A stretch of DNA of 64,000 nucleotides from Parasediminibacterium sp051861445. GTDB taxonomy: Bacteria; Bacteroidota; Bacteroidia; Chitinophagales; Chitinophagaceae. The number at the start of each line of letters is the position of its first letter. Position 1 is the stretch's first letter. The stretch covers positions 124,001 to 188,000 of the forward strand of contig JBHYCS010000002.1 of assembly GCA_051861445.1 (NCBI GenBank). The letters are read 5' to 3'. Made by a program: the position numbers and the translations under genes. The notes under the pieces are model-generated. The model saw nothing but the letters and a program-made list of their open reading frames with translations, had not been told where the DNA came from and made no database searches. This document shows positions 52,716 through 61,481 of the stretch, in pieces.

Positions 52716-52875
52716 GTAAATAATGCCTATTTTGCAGGCTTTTCAAAAACTTAGGACTGCAATGTTAATATAATTTTTCTTTTAGTTGCAAATATTTCAA
52801 GAAATTTTTTTAAAATATAGATATTGTTCAAATAAATTGTCTTAATATTGAATAGATTTTAAAACTGGTCGTAAA

Positions 52876-53343
52876 ATGACAACAAAACTGAATCTTGACA
52901 AGTTAGATTTTCAAATTATTCAAGAAATGATGAATAATGCTGAAATATCGTATGCCGACTTGGGCAAAAAGTTATTTGTATCTGGTGGAACGATTCATGT
53001 ACGTATCAAAAAACTAGAAGAACTAAAAGTTGTAAAAGGTAGAAAACTAGCCATAGATTTAAAAGCATTAGGCTACGATGTAATTGCTTTTATTGGTGTT
53101 TACCTAGAAAAAAGTTCGTTATACGATGCTGTTGCTAAAGAATTGAAAAAAATCCCTCAAATTGTTCGTGTAAATTACACAACAGGTAATTATAGCATGT
53201 TTGCAGAAATTGTTTGTAAAGACATTCAAGAATTGCGATTTGTTTTACACGATGAACTTCAAAAAATTAAGGGCATTGAGCGTACAGAAACATTTATTTC
53301 TTTAGAAGAAAGTTTCAATAGAAATGTAGTTGTGTCTGAATAA
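52876..53343 (+). CDS. Lrp/AsnC family transcriptional regulator
   Basis: This 155-residue protein has the AsnC-type winged HTH (LDKLDFQIIQEMMNNAEISYADLGKKLFVSGGTIHVRIKKLEELKVVKG, about 7-55) followed by the ligand-binding RAM domain: AFIGVYLEKSSLYDAVAKELKKIPQIVRVNYTTGNYSMFAEIVCKD, with the family's G-x-x-D/N-like turn. Such proteins respond to amino acids. It is convergent with the DapB paralogue (30 bp between stops). Regulation of that gene by this protein is possible but not shown by the sequence. Confidence 0.94.
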   Translation: MTTKLNLDKLDFQIIQEMMNNAEISYADLGKKLFVSGGTIHVRIKKLEELKVVKGRKLAIDLKALGYDVIAFIGVYLEKSSLYDAVAKELKKIPQIVRVNYTTGNYSMFAEIVCKDIQELRFVLHDELQKIKGIERTETFISLEESFNRNVVVSE

Positions 53344-53372
53344 GGTTTTTCAAAAATGTGTACACAAGCCGT

Positions 53373-54140
53373 TTAATACACTGGTAAGTTACTATCGAAC
53401 ATATCTGTAATAATTTTTTCCATTGTATAAAATCCTTTTGGTTTGGTAGAAAGTGCTTTTGCTGCAAAAATAGCTCCTTGACCAAATGCAGCTTTATGTA
53501 TACTTTCATGAACTAACCGAATAGTTTGATTGGGTAATCCAAAAATAACCTCATGCTTTCCAATAATTCCTCCAACTCTAATAGAATTAACATGCTTTTC
53601 AGCATCTAACGATAATGCTTCTGCAATTTTCAATGCAGTTCCTGATGTTTCATTTTTATCTCTAAAATGTTCTTCAATAATTTCAATATCGGCTTGAGGT
53701 GCAATTTTTTGTAATATTTTAGAACCTAACAACAAGACATTTATACCTAAAGTAATATTAGGTGAGTATAAAACAGCGGCAAAAGAGGCTAATTTTTGTA
53801 AAGCGTCAATTTCTTCAACTGAATACTTAGATATTGCAGAAACAAGTTTGGTTCCACGCTGTATTGCACTATTGTAAATTGTATAACTATTAGAATCAGA
53901 AAAGTCGATAATAATATCCACGCTGTTTGTTCTAAAAAAATCAGATGTTATGTTGTCTAGACCATAAATGGGAGCAACATTATCCTCAAATCCTAATAAA
54001 GTACTGGCATATTTTATACCCTCAACTTTCGACTTTCGAATTACCCACTTTACTTCGAAAAATGAATCTTTTAAAAATTCTTGCACTACAAATTTTCCTG
54101 TTTTTCCAAAACCAAAAATTCCAACAGACATTTTTTTCAT
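53373..54140 (-). CDS. DapB-like dihydrodipicolinate reductase homologue
   Basis: This 255-residue protein has DapB domains. The N-terminal Rossmann segment is VGIFGFGKTGKFVVQEF (about 6-22), followed by DIIIDFSDSNS, and the C-terminal domain has EEHFRDKNETSGTALKIAEA (about 160-179) and SIRVGGIIGKHEVIFG. In E. coli DapB the block is A/E-H-H-R-H-K-x-D-A-P-S-G-T-A. Here the first His and the Lys are kept, the second His is Phe, and DAP is NET. It may be the lysine/diaminopimelate enzyme or a paralogue with another substrate. It is not next to other lysine genes. Confidence 0.75.
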   Translation of the reverse strand: MKKMSVGIFGFGKTGKFVVQEFLKDSFFEVKWVIRKSKVEGIKYASTLLGFEDNVAPIYGLDNITSDFFRTNSVDIIIDFSDSNSYTIYNSAIQRGTKLVSAISKYSVEEIDALQKLASFAAVLYSPNITLGINVLLLGSKILQKIAPQADIEIIEEHFRDKNETSGTALKIAEALSLDAEKHVNSIRVGGIIGKHEVIFGLPNQTIRLVHESIHKAAFGQGAIFAAKALSTKPKGFYTMEKIITDMFDSNLPVY

Positions 54141-54304
54141 ATGATACAGTTTAACTTATTTAAATCAAGCAATGAATAAAATGTTTCAGAAGAGTTGTGG
54201 TATGTTAAGACAACTGTAATAAAATTCGTACCAATAATTTCAAAAATTACTGTTAGAATATAAATAAACTGTAAACAAGAAAATAGGTTACTTGTTAGTA
54301 GGTT

Positions 54305-54312
54305 TATATTTG
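54305..54312 (+). promoter_or_regulatory. Candidate -7 promoter element before the small membrane protein
   Basis: TATATTTG is an exact TAnnTTTG match, 18 bp before the ATG at 54331. No clear -33 box is found at the usual distance. The untranslated leader would be very short. Confidence 0.45.
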
Positions 54313-54330
54313 CATTTTTAAAAGGTGTGT

Positions 54331-54567
54331 ATGAAGAATAAGCTTTTGTATTTTGTTGTTACAGTATTACTATTTTGTGTTTCTACAAATAATGTATTTG
54401 CACAGTGTAGCATTTGTACAAAAACTGCTTCACAATTGGGTGAAGGTCCTGCAAGTTCTTTAAACACGGGTATTTTATATTTAATGTTTGCTCCTTTAGC
54501 AGTTATGGCATTTATTGGCTACAGATGGTGGAAAAAAGAAAAAGAATATATAGCAGACGAAGCCTAA
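54331..54567 (+). CDS. Small membrane protein with Cys-x-x-Cys motif
   Basis: This 78-residue protein (start at ATG 54331, with an upstream GTG at 54325 less likely) has a signal peptide-like N-terminus ending in VFAQ, then C-S-I-C (about 26-29), and one membrane helix (about 46-63) ending in YRWWKKEKEY. The pattern QCSICTKTA ... LNTGILYLMFAPLAVM recurs in short Bacteroidota proteins without a known role. The Cys pair suggests a redox or metal site in the periplasm. A perfect -7 box lies just upstream. Confidence 0.75.
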   Translation: MKNKLLYFVVTVLLFCVSTNNVFAQCSICTKTASQLGEGPASSLNTGILYLMFAPLAVMAFIGYRWWKKEKEYIADEA

Positions 54568-54677
54568 TTACTATCATTCATTCAATTAACACTTTCATTA
54601 AGTAAGCAGGGACTATTTTAAATAGTATCGAATAATTTTTTTTACTTTACCTTGTTTAAGTAAATACCCCTGTTGTT

Positions 54678-55940
54678 TTGAAAAAGTTATTCAGACACAT
54701 TCCTTTTTTAAAGTCGGTTTTGCTGCATAGCATTACTGCATTTGGTGGTCCTCAGGGTCATTATGGAATGATGTTGAAGACATTTGTAAACAATAGAAAA
54801 GACGTTACAGAAAAAGAATTATTAGACTTTGTGAGTTTTTGTAACATGCTACCTGGTGCATCTTCTACACAAACGCTAACATTAATTGGCTACAAAAGAG
54901 GTGGTATTTTACTTGCTATACTCACACTAAGCATTTGGATTACACCGGCTTGTGTAATTATGGGTGCACTATCTTTTCTGTTAGATTATTTTTCAGATAA
55001 ATCGATAAGTACAAACATATTTCGGTTTGTGCAACCAATGGCAGTAGCTTTTATTGCTTATTCTGCTTTTCGTATTTATAAAATTGCCATAAATAATACT
55101 ATTACAAGAATTATTTTAATTGCTACATCTATTCTTACATTTTTTTATTTCAAAAGTCCTTGGATATTTCCTTCATTAATGATTGTGGCAGGAATAGTTA
55201 CAAACATTAGTAGCAAAAGAATTCCGCAGAAAGGAATTCCTCCAAAACAAATCAAATGGGGTAATATGGTTATTTTTTTAGCCTTATTTGGTATTGCAGG
55301 TTACATATCTGAAACATCAACCAAAGAAAATTGGAACAATCATAAAGTATTTAATGTTTTTGAAAACAATTATCGTTTTGGCAGTTTGGTTTTTGGAGGT
55401 GGAGATGTTTTGATGCCGATGATGTATGAACAATATGTAGTACGACCTAAAACAGAAAGAATTCAACAAAGTAAAAGAGATGTTTTACAAATGTCTAAAA
55501 CCGATTTTTTAACCGGTTCTGGTATTGTAAGGGCAATTCCAGGACCCGTTTTTTCAATCGGTGCTTTTACGGGTGGAATGGTTTTAAGAAATGACAATAG
55601 CGTAGCCACACAGTTATTGGGCTGTTTTTTAGGAGCATTGGGTATTTTTTTACCAAGTGCTTTATTAGTTCTTTTTTTCTTTCCTGTTTGGCACAACCTA
55701 AAAAAATACGCTGTTATTTATAGATCGTTAGAAGGCATTAATGCTGCAGTTGTTGGTGTAATGTGTGGAGCAACAATGTACTTGATTAAAGATATTTTAA
55801 TTCATGAAAACACATCCAACATTACATTGGCATTGGCAGATTTTTGTGTGTTGATTGCTACATTTTGCATTTTGCAATTCTCAAACATAAAACCACCATA
55901 CATTGTATTGGCTTGTTTACTTTTTGGATGGCTGTTTTAA
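54678..55940 (+). CDS. chrA: Chromate transporter ChrA-type (two-domain)
   Basis: This 420-residue membrane protein has two homologous CHR domains. The first has ITAFGGPQGHYGMMLKTFV and MLPGASSTQTLTLIGYKRGGI (about 19-70); the second has FGSLVFGGGDVLMPMMYEQYV and GSGIVRAIPGPVFSIGAFTGG (about 232-300). About ten helices separate and follow them. The start is TTG at 54678; the first in-frame ATG would remove the start of the first domain. The family exports chromate or related oxyanions, though the true substrate in Bacteroidota is often untested. Its stop codon abuts that of the convergent thioredoxin-like gene. Confidence 0.92.
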   Translation: MKKLFRHIPFLKSVLLHSITAFGGPQGHYGMMLKTFVNNRKDVTEKELLDFVSFCNMLPGASSTQTLTLIGYKRGGILLAILTLSIWITPACVIMGALSFLLDYFSDKSISTNIFRFVQPMAVAFIAYSAFRIYKIAINNTITRIILIATSILTFFYFKSPWIFPSLMIVAGIVTNISSKRIPQKGIPPKQIKWGNMVIFLALFGIAGYISETSTKENWNNHKVFNVFENNYRFGSLVFGGGDVLMPMMYEQYVVRPKTERIQQSKRDVLQMSKTDFLTGSGIVRAIPGPVFSIGAFTGGMVLRNDNSVATQLLGCFLGALGIFLPSALLVLFFFPVWHNLKKYAVIYRSLEGINAAVVGVMCGATMYLIKDILIHENTSNITLALADFCVLIATFCILQFSNIKPPYIVLACLLFGWLF

Positions 55941-56459
55941 TTATTGAATTCCATTTACAATAGCACCTAGTTCTTTTGTTATATCACCCATTGTTCCATA
56001 TTCAACAACACGACCTATTTCTTTTCCTTTATGCATTACGATAAATGTTGGAACATTTTGAATAGCAAATTGGCTGTGTAAATTATTGATAGTATGTTTT
56101 TTTAAGTCTACGGTAATGAGTTGTATCTTTTTTTCTGGAAACCCACTTTTATCAATTAATTGAAAAAATCTTGGCCACAAATTTTGCGTGTCTTCACACC
56201 ATGTTCCTCCAAAAACGATTAATGAAAATGCATCTTGCTTATTTTTAAAAGCTTCAACAGCGGCAGCATCAGGCATGCCATATTTCATATTCTCTTTAAA
56301 CCACTTAAAGGTTGTATCATTTTCAATAATACTTCTATTGATTATTCCTTTTAAAACCGTTCTATTTCCGTCTTTAGTAGTTGTATAATTAACTGCTTTT
56401 TTAGAATGTGTGCAACTGATAAACAATACTATAATTAAAAAAGAGAAAACATTTTTCAT
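55941..56459 (-). CDS. Thioredoxin-like lipoprotein with a single active-site cysteine
   Basis: This 172-residue lipoprotein (lipobox FISC, Cys16, then THSKK) has a thioredoxin fold: SLIVFGGTWCEDTQNLWPRFFQLID (about 79-103), QLITVDLKKHTINN and the cis-Pro loop VPTFIVMHKGKEIGR. In the active site W-C-E-D-T the usual second Cys is Thr, so it cannot form the normal disulfide. It may be a monothiol reductant, a chaperone or a redox-inactive member. It is convergent with chrA, with 0 bp between stops. Confidence 0.85.
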   Translation of the reverse strand: MKNVFSFLIIVLFISCTHSKKAVNYTTTKDGNRTVLKGIINRSIIENDTTFKWFKENMKYGMPDAAAVEAFKNKQDAFSLIVFGGTWCEDTQNLWPRFFQLIDKSGFPEKKIQLITVDLKKHTINNLHSQFAIQNVPTFIVMHKGKEIGRVVEYGTMGDITKELGAIVNGIQ

Positions 56460-56490
56460 GATATATTCTTCTAAATAAATACAACAACAA

Positions 56491-57240
56491 TTAGTTACCT
56501 AAATTGGCTTTTAACTCTAACAAAAAAGAACGAAACTTGGTTAAAGATTGGGTAATTTCAAAATTAACATCGGCTTGTTCTTTATGTGTTTTTAAATAAT
56601 CTTTTGCACCTTCAATACTAAACTTTCTAGTACGTAACAAATGATAAATTAACTGTAAATTTTTTATATCTTCTATTCTAAACAGTCGATCTCCTTTTTT
56701 TGTTTTACGAGGTTTTAATATATCAAATTCATTTTCCCAAAATCGTATTTGTGATGCATTTACATGAAACCATTCTGCCACTTCACCAATTCCATAATAC
56801 AGTTTTTTTTGCAAAGTTTCATCATCAGGAATATTAAGCAAATCTGCTGTAGCTTCTAATTCTTTGTACGATTTTCTTCCTCGTTTGTTTAATAGTTGTG
56901 TATGTTGGTTTTGCTCTGTTTCTGTGGATTTATCGCTGACTTTTGATTTTAGCTTTACAACAATTTTATCATCTTTATAAACAGGAACATCAGTTGGTTG
57001 TTGATCTTCTAAAAAAATTAAAGAAGCATCTGGCTTCACTGCAATTGCACGTTGTACAGTTGGTTGCTGAATAGGTTGCATATCTGCAACTGTTTCGGCT
57101 TTACTTTCAGGCTCAGCAATAAACATAGCATTATCGCTGCTCGTTGTAACAGGTATAGCTTGTTCTACGGTTGGTTTATCTTTTTTTGTAGTAGTTTCTG
57201 ATACTATATTTCCAAAAAGGTCTAATTGTTCTAAAGCCAT
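56491..57240 (-). CDS. MerR family transcriptional regulator with long N-terminal extension
   Basis: This 249-residue protein has a disordered N-terminal half rich in Thr, Val and charged residues (about 1-125). A MerR-type HTH follows, YYGIGEVAEWFHVNASQIRFWENEFDILKPRKTKKGDRLFRIEDIKNLQLI (about 148-198), and then a short coiled-coil dimerisation segment (SIEGAKDYLKTHKEQADVNFE). No C-terminal metal-binding cysteines are seen, so it is not a typical metal sensor. Proteins of this build are common in Chitinophagaceae with unknown targets. It is divergent from the hydroxyacyl-CoA dehydrogenase gene. Confidence 0.87.
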   Translation of the reverse strand: MALEQLDLFGNIVSETTTKKDKPTVEQAIPVTTSSDNAMFIAEPESKAETVADMQPIQQPTVQRAIAVKPDASLIFLEDQQPTDVPVYKDDKIVVKLKSKVSDKSTETEQNQHTQLLNKRGRKSYKELEATADLLNIPDDETLQKKLYYGIGEVAEWFHVNASQIRFWENEFDILKPRKTKKGDRLFRIEDIKNLQLIYHLLRTRKFSIEGAKDYLKTHKEQADVNFEITQSLTKFRSFLLELKANLGN

Positions 57241-57344
57241 GCCGTAAAAATAGCAAACTTGCCTGTGTTACTGAACTAGGTAAACGTATAAGTGGAAAAC
57301 ATGGGTATTGTGTTAGCAATTATCTTTACAAAAACAACGATTGC

Positions 57345-58190
57345 ATGCAAATACAAACGATTGCTGTATGTGGAGCCGGCACAATGGGTAGTGGCATTGC
57401 ACAGTTATGTGCACAAAATGGATTTACAACTATTTTGTTTGATGTACAGGAACAAACATTATTAAAAAGTAAAAAGCAAATAGAACAAACCATAAATAGT
57501 TATGTAAGCAAACAAAAACTAACAGAACAAGAAGCTGTAAACATTTTTCAAAGAATTACATATACGCATCAAATTAAAGATTGCAAAGCCGATATTGTAA
57601 TAGAGGCAATTATTGAAGAATTATTTGCGAAACAAAAGTTGTTTGAACAATTGGCAGCAATTAATCAGCCACATACTATTCTTGCAAGCAATACTTCCTC
57701 AATTTCTATAGCATCAATTGCTGCTACAATATCTTTTCCTGAAAGAATAATGGGTTTGCACTTTTTTAATCCTGCTCCTTTAATGAAGTTGGTTGAAATT
57801 ATTGAAACGCCATTTACCCATAAAAAATTTACTGAACAGTTAATACAATTTACACAGCAATTAAATAAAGTAGCTGTTGTGTGTAAAGATGCTCCAGGAT
57901 TTATTGTAAACCGAGTTGCTAGGCATTATTACTTAGAAGCCATGCGTTTAGTAGAAAACAATTTGGCTACAATAGAAACAGTAGATGCAGCGATGGAAAA
58001 TTTAGGATTTAAAATGGGCCCTTTTAAACTAATGGATTTAATTGGGCTAGACATTAACCTTAACGTAAGTAAAATTGTATACGAACAATTGAAAAAACCA
58101 AGTCGCTTGCAACCATCTACTTTGCAACAGCAGAAAGTTAACGAAAACAAACTTGGTCGAAAAACGGGTGAAGGCTTTTATTCTTATTAA
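57345..58190 (+). CDS. 3-hydroxyacyl-CoA (3-hydroxybutyryl-CoA) dehydrogenase
   Basis: This 281-residue protein has the NAD-binding motif GAGTMGSGIAQLCAQNG (9-25), followed by ASNTSSISI, MGLHFFNPAPLMKLVEII (catalytic His and Glu region), DAPGFIVNR and LMDLIGLDINLNV. The C-terminal part ends in NKLGRKTGEGFYSY, the typical ending of the family. It oxidises 3-hydroxyacyl-CoA, usually 3-hydroxybutyryl-CoA, in fatty acid or butyrate metabolism. It has its own likely promoter in the divergent region: TATCTTTA at 57321-57328, 7 of 8 to TAnnTTTG. Confidence 0.94.
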   Translation: MQIQTIAVCGAGTMGSGIAQLCAQNGFTTILFDVQEQTLLKSKKQIEQTINSYVSKQKLTEQEAVNIFQRITYTHQIKDCKADIVIEAIIEELFAKQKLFEQLAAINQPHTILASNTSSISIASIAATISFPERIMGLHFFNPAPLMKLVEIIETPFTHKKFTEQLIQFTQQLNKVAVVCKDAPGFIVNRVARHYYLEAMRLVENNLATIETVDAAMENLGFKMGPFKLMDLIGLDINLNVSKIVYEQLKKPSRLQPSTLQQQKVNENKLGRKTGEGFYSY

Positions 58191-58248
58191 ACCGTATATT
58201 GCCTACATTAATTTACATAACAATTGTTAACCAATTAAATCAATAAAA

Positions 58249-60027
58249 ATGAAGCAGCTAGTATTGGCTATTGCCTGTTGTACCCTTTTTTTATCTGCTT
58301 GTAAATTGAGTAATATGAATCAAACAAAAGAACCCAATAAAGAACTTGCTGCTCTTTTTGAACAATATTATGAAGAACGCTTACAACTGTTTCCTTTAGA
58401 AGCTACAGCAGCAGGAGACAATAGATACAACGATAAATTATATGCTGATTTTACAGATAGCTACAGAAAAAAACTAACCGATTTTTACAGTAAATACAAG
58501 ACTTTAGTTACCAAATTTGAAAGAGAAAATTTAAACAATAACGACCAAATTAGCTATGATATTTTCTTGAGAGAAATGAACATGAGCTTAGAAGGATTAA
58601 CCTATAACAACCATTTAATGCCTACCAATCAGTTTGATGGTTTAACACTTTCTATGGGGCAATTAGGTAGTGGTGAGGGCAATCAACCTTTTGAAACTGT
58701 TCAAGATTATAACAATTGGTTAGAAAGAATGAAAGCCTTTAGTGTATGGACAGATAGTGCTATTATCTATTTTAAAAGAGGCATTGAGCAAAATGTAGTT
58801 TTACCAAAATCGTTGGTTGTAAAAATGTTACCACAAATGAAAGATATGGTAACAGATGATGTTACTAAACATTTATTTTATGGCCCTATTCAAAAATTGC
58901 CTGCAATTTTTTCGGCAGAAGATAAACAAAGAATTACTGCTGAATACACCAAAGCCATTCAAGAAAATATTGTTGCCTCGTATAAAAAATTAGGATTGTT
59001 TTTAGAGAATGAATATTTACCAAAAGCAAGAACCACTAGTGGCATTAACGATGTTAAAAATGGCGATAAATACTACAATTATTTGGTTAGATATTGGACA
59101 ACTACCAACAAAACTGCCGATGAAATTTACCAAACAGGTTTGGCAGAAGTGCAACGTATTAAAACCGAAATGGAAAATGTAAAAACACAAGTTGGGTTTA
59201 AAGGCGATTTAAAAGCATTTTTCGAATTCCTAAAAACCGATAAGCAATTTATGCCTTACAAAACTGCCGATGAGGTTTTAGCTGCATTTAATAACATTCA
59301 CACAACAATGCAGCCTTTCTTAAAAACCATGTTTACCAATGTGCCAAAATCGAAGTTCGAAATTCGCCAAACTGAAGCGTTTAGAGCTGCAAGTGCAAGT
59401 GCTGAATATATGCAAGGAAGTGCTGATGGAAAAAGACCAGGTGTTTTTTATGTACCTATTGTAGATGCAACCAAGTTTAACACAACGAGTGGCATGGAAA
59501 GTTTGTTTTTACACGAGGCCATTCCAGGTCATCATTATCAAGTGAGCTTACAACAAGAAAATGAGCAATTGCCTAAGTTTCGTCGTTTTAGTTGGTATGG
59601 TGCTTATGGAGAAGGTTGGGCTTTGTATTGTGAAAGTTTAGGAAAAGAATTGGGTTTATATACCAATCCATATCAATACATGGGTGCTTTAGGCGATGAA
59701 ATGCACAGAGCCATTCGTTTAGTTGTAGATGTAGCTATTCATACAAAAAATATGACAAGAGAGCAAGCTATTACATACATGATGGAAAACGAAGCCATTA
59801 GTGAAGATGGTGCTACAGCAGAAATAGAAAGATATATGGTTATTCCTGCACAAGCATTGAGCTATAAAATTGGAGCTTTAAAAATTAGAATGCTCAGAAA
59901 CAAATATGAACAACAATTGGGTAAAAAATTCAACATAGCTAACTTTCATGATGAATTTTTAAAAGACGCTTGTATGCCATTAGAGGTATTAGAGAAAAAA
60001 ATGGATGCTTGGGCTGCCAAACAATAA
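58249..60027 (+). CDS. DUF885 family zinc metallopeptidase-like lipoprotein
   Basis: This 592-residue lipoprotein (lipobox LSAC, Cys18) has the DUF885 pattern: FEQYYEERLQLFPLEATAAGDNRYND near the start, SMGQLGSGEGNQPF, and the zinc-binding-like SLFLHEAIPGHHYQ with H422-E423 (about 419-432). WYGAYGEGWALYCESLGKELG follows, with the third ligand Glu, and YMVIPAQALSYKIGALKI. The His-Glu-x-x-x-x-His arrangement suggests a metallo-carboxypeptidase-like enzyme at the outer or inner membrane. The family's activity is only partly known. It lies about 60 bp after the dehydrogenase. Confidence 0.9.
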   Translation: MKQLVLAIACCTLFLSACKLSNMNQTKEPNKELAALFEQYYEERLQLFPLEATAAGDNRYNDKLYADFTDSYRKKLTDFYSKYKTLVTKFERENLNNNDQISYDIFLREMNMSLEGLTYNNHLMPTNQFDGLTLSMGQLGSGEGNQPFETVQDYNNWLERMKAFSVWTDSAIIYFKRGIEQNVVLPKSLVVKMLPQMKDMVTDDVTKHLFYGPIQKLPAIFSAEDKQRITAEYTKAIQENIVASYKKLGLFLENEYLPKARTTSGINDVKNGDKYYNYLVRYWTTTNKTADEIYQTGLAEVQRIKTEMENVKTQVGFKGDLKAFFEFLKTDKQFMPYKTADEVLAAFNNIHTTMQPFLKTMFTNVPKSKFEIRQTEAFRAASASAEYMQGSADGKRPGVFYVPIVDATKFNTTSGMESLFLHEAIPGHHYQVSLQQENEQLPKFRRFSWYGAYGEGWALYCESLGKELGLYTNPYQYMGALGDEMHRAIRLVVDVAIHTKNMTREQAITYMMENEAISEDGATAEIERYMVIPAQALSYKIGALKIRMLRNKYEQQLGKKFNIANFHDEFLKDACMPLEVLEKKMDAWAAKQ

Positions 60028-60046
60028 TGTAGAATGCTAAAATATA

Positions 60047-60517
60047 ATGGTACAAATTCAAAAAATTACAACAGCAGGCGAAGCATTAAACCATGCAATC
60101 AAACTGTTTGAGGAATATGCAAATGAATTAAACGAAAATCTTTGTTTTCAAAGTTTTGATGAAGAATTGCAAAATCCACTGTACAAATATGGCGTTGAAG
60201 CAAAAGGGGCTTTATTAATTTGTTATGTACACCAAAAACCGGTGGGTTGTGTGGCTTTGCAAAATTTAGGCAACAATGTTTGTGAAATGAAACGATTGTA
60301 TGTTCAGCCAAGCTATCGGAAACAGAAAATTGGCGATTTTTTAGTGAAGCAAATTTTGATAGAAGCCCAACTCTTAGGCTTTACAACCATGAAGTTAGAT
60401 ACATTGGTACGTTTACAAGCAGCTATTGAATTGTACAAAAAATTTGGATTTGAAGAAACAACTGCTTATTACGAAAATCCTTTACCTGAGGTGGTATATA
60501 TGGAAAAACGATTGTAA
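60047..60517 (+). CDS. GNAT family N-acetyltransferase
   Basis: This 156-residue protein has the GNAT core: KGALLICYVHQKPVGCVALQ (strands 2-3), EMKRLYVQPSYRKQKIGDFLVKQILIEA with the acetyl-CoA-binding R-x-x-K-I-G turn (about 83-110), and MKLDTL ... AIELYKKFGFEET at the C-terminal end. It transfers an acyl group from acyl-CoA to an amine; the target is unknown. It follows the DUF885 gene by 20 bp, and its stop lies 1 bp before the start of the esterase gene, so these are probably co-transcribed. Confidence 0.92.
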   Translation: MVQIQKITTAGEALNHAIKLFEEYANELNENLCFQSFDEELQNPLYKYGVEAKGALLICYVHQKPVGCVALQNLGNNVCEMKRLYVQPSYRKQKIGDFLVKQILIEAQLLGFTTMKLDTLVRLQAAIELYKKFGFEETTAYYENPLPEVVYMEKRL

Positions 60518-60518
60518 A

Positions 60519-61430
60519 ATGAAAACTGTAACACATATTGTTTTAATAATAATTACATTATTTCTTTTGGATAATCCTGTAACAGCTCAAATTCCCCAAC
60601 CATCAAGCGGTACCATTCAACGTTTTGCAAACTTTAGTTCTGCTTTTGTAGATGCTAGAAATATAGATGTATGGTTACCTGCTAATTACAATACCCAAAA
60701 AAAATATGCTGTATTGTACATGCATGATGGGCAAATGCTATTTGATAGTACCACTACTTGGAACAAACAAGAATGGAAAGTAGATGAAACTTTAACCTCA
60801 CTTTTTGCTACCAATAACTTCAAAGAATGTATTGTAGTAGGCATTTGGAACAACGGTGTGTATAGACACTCAGAATATTTTCCCGAAAAGCCATTCTATA
60901 CTTTACCAAAAACAATGCAAGACAGTTTGTTGAAAGATGCTTTAAAAGGTAAAACACAAGCCAATAATTACTTATCCTTTATTGTAAAAGAATTAAAACC
61001 ATTTATCGACTCTATTTTTTCTACTCACACCAATCAAGCAAATACATTTATTGCAGGTTCTAGCATGGGTGGTTTAATTTCTATGTATGCCATGTGTGAA
61101 TATCCACAGGTTTTTGGTGCCGCTGCTTGTATTTCTACCCACTGGATCGGCAACATCAAATACAATGATGGCATTATTCCAAAAGCTTTTAACAATTATT
61201 TGTTTAAAAACTTACCTTCGCCTCAAAATCATCGGTTTTATTTTGACTATGGTACTGTAGATTTGGACAGTTTTTACAAACCATACCAATTACTTGTAAA
61301 CCAAACAATGCAAAAAAAAGGATACACCAACGCTCAGTGGGTTACCAAAGCATTTGTAGGTGAAAATCACTCAGAAAAGGCATGGAGTAAAAGATTACAC
61401 ATTCCATTTTCATTTTTATTAAAAAAATAA
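60519..61430 (+). CDS. Secreted alpha/beta hydrolase (esterase, Fes/feruloyl-type)
   Basis: This 303-residue protein starts at the ATG at 60519 (signal peptide to VTAQ). An upstream in-frame start would lie inside the GNAT gene. The esterase D/enterochelin esterase-like domain (PF00756) shows WLPANYNTQKKYAVLYMHDGQMLFD (oxyanion region), GIWNNGVYRHSEYFP, the nucleophile in FIAGSSMGGLISMYAM (Ser about 186), and KAFVGENHSEKAW with the catalytic His. It probably hydrolyses esters outside the cytoplasm, and the substrate is unknown. The gene lies in a plus-strand group with the GNAT and DUF885 genes. Confidence 0.88.
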   Translation: MKTVTHIVLIIITLFLLDNPVTAQIPQPSSGTIQRFANFSSAFVDARNIDVWLPANYNTQKKYAVLYMHDGQMLFDSTTTWNKQEWKVDETLTSLFATNNFKECIVVGIWNNGVYRHSEYFPEKPFYTLPKTMQDSLLKDALKGKTQANNYLSFIVKELKPFIDSIFSTHTNQANTFIAGSSMGGLISMYAMCEYPQVFGAAACISTHWIGNIKYNDGIIPKAFNNYLFKNLPSPQNHRFYFDYGTVDLDSFYKPYQLLVNQTMQKKGYTNAQWVTKAFVGENHSEKAWSKRLHIPFSFLLKK

Positions 61431-61481
61431 ACATTTACACAAACTGTTGTTTTAAAAATTAGGCAGTTTTATACCCACTTT

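Noticed and set aside
52459..52746. 95-codon open frame on the minus strand over the tRNA-like RNA
   Set aside because: It runs straight through the RNA arms and terminator and has no protein-like composition, so it is a chance frame.
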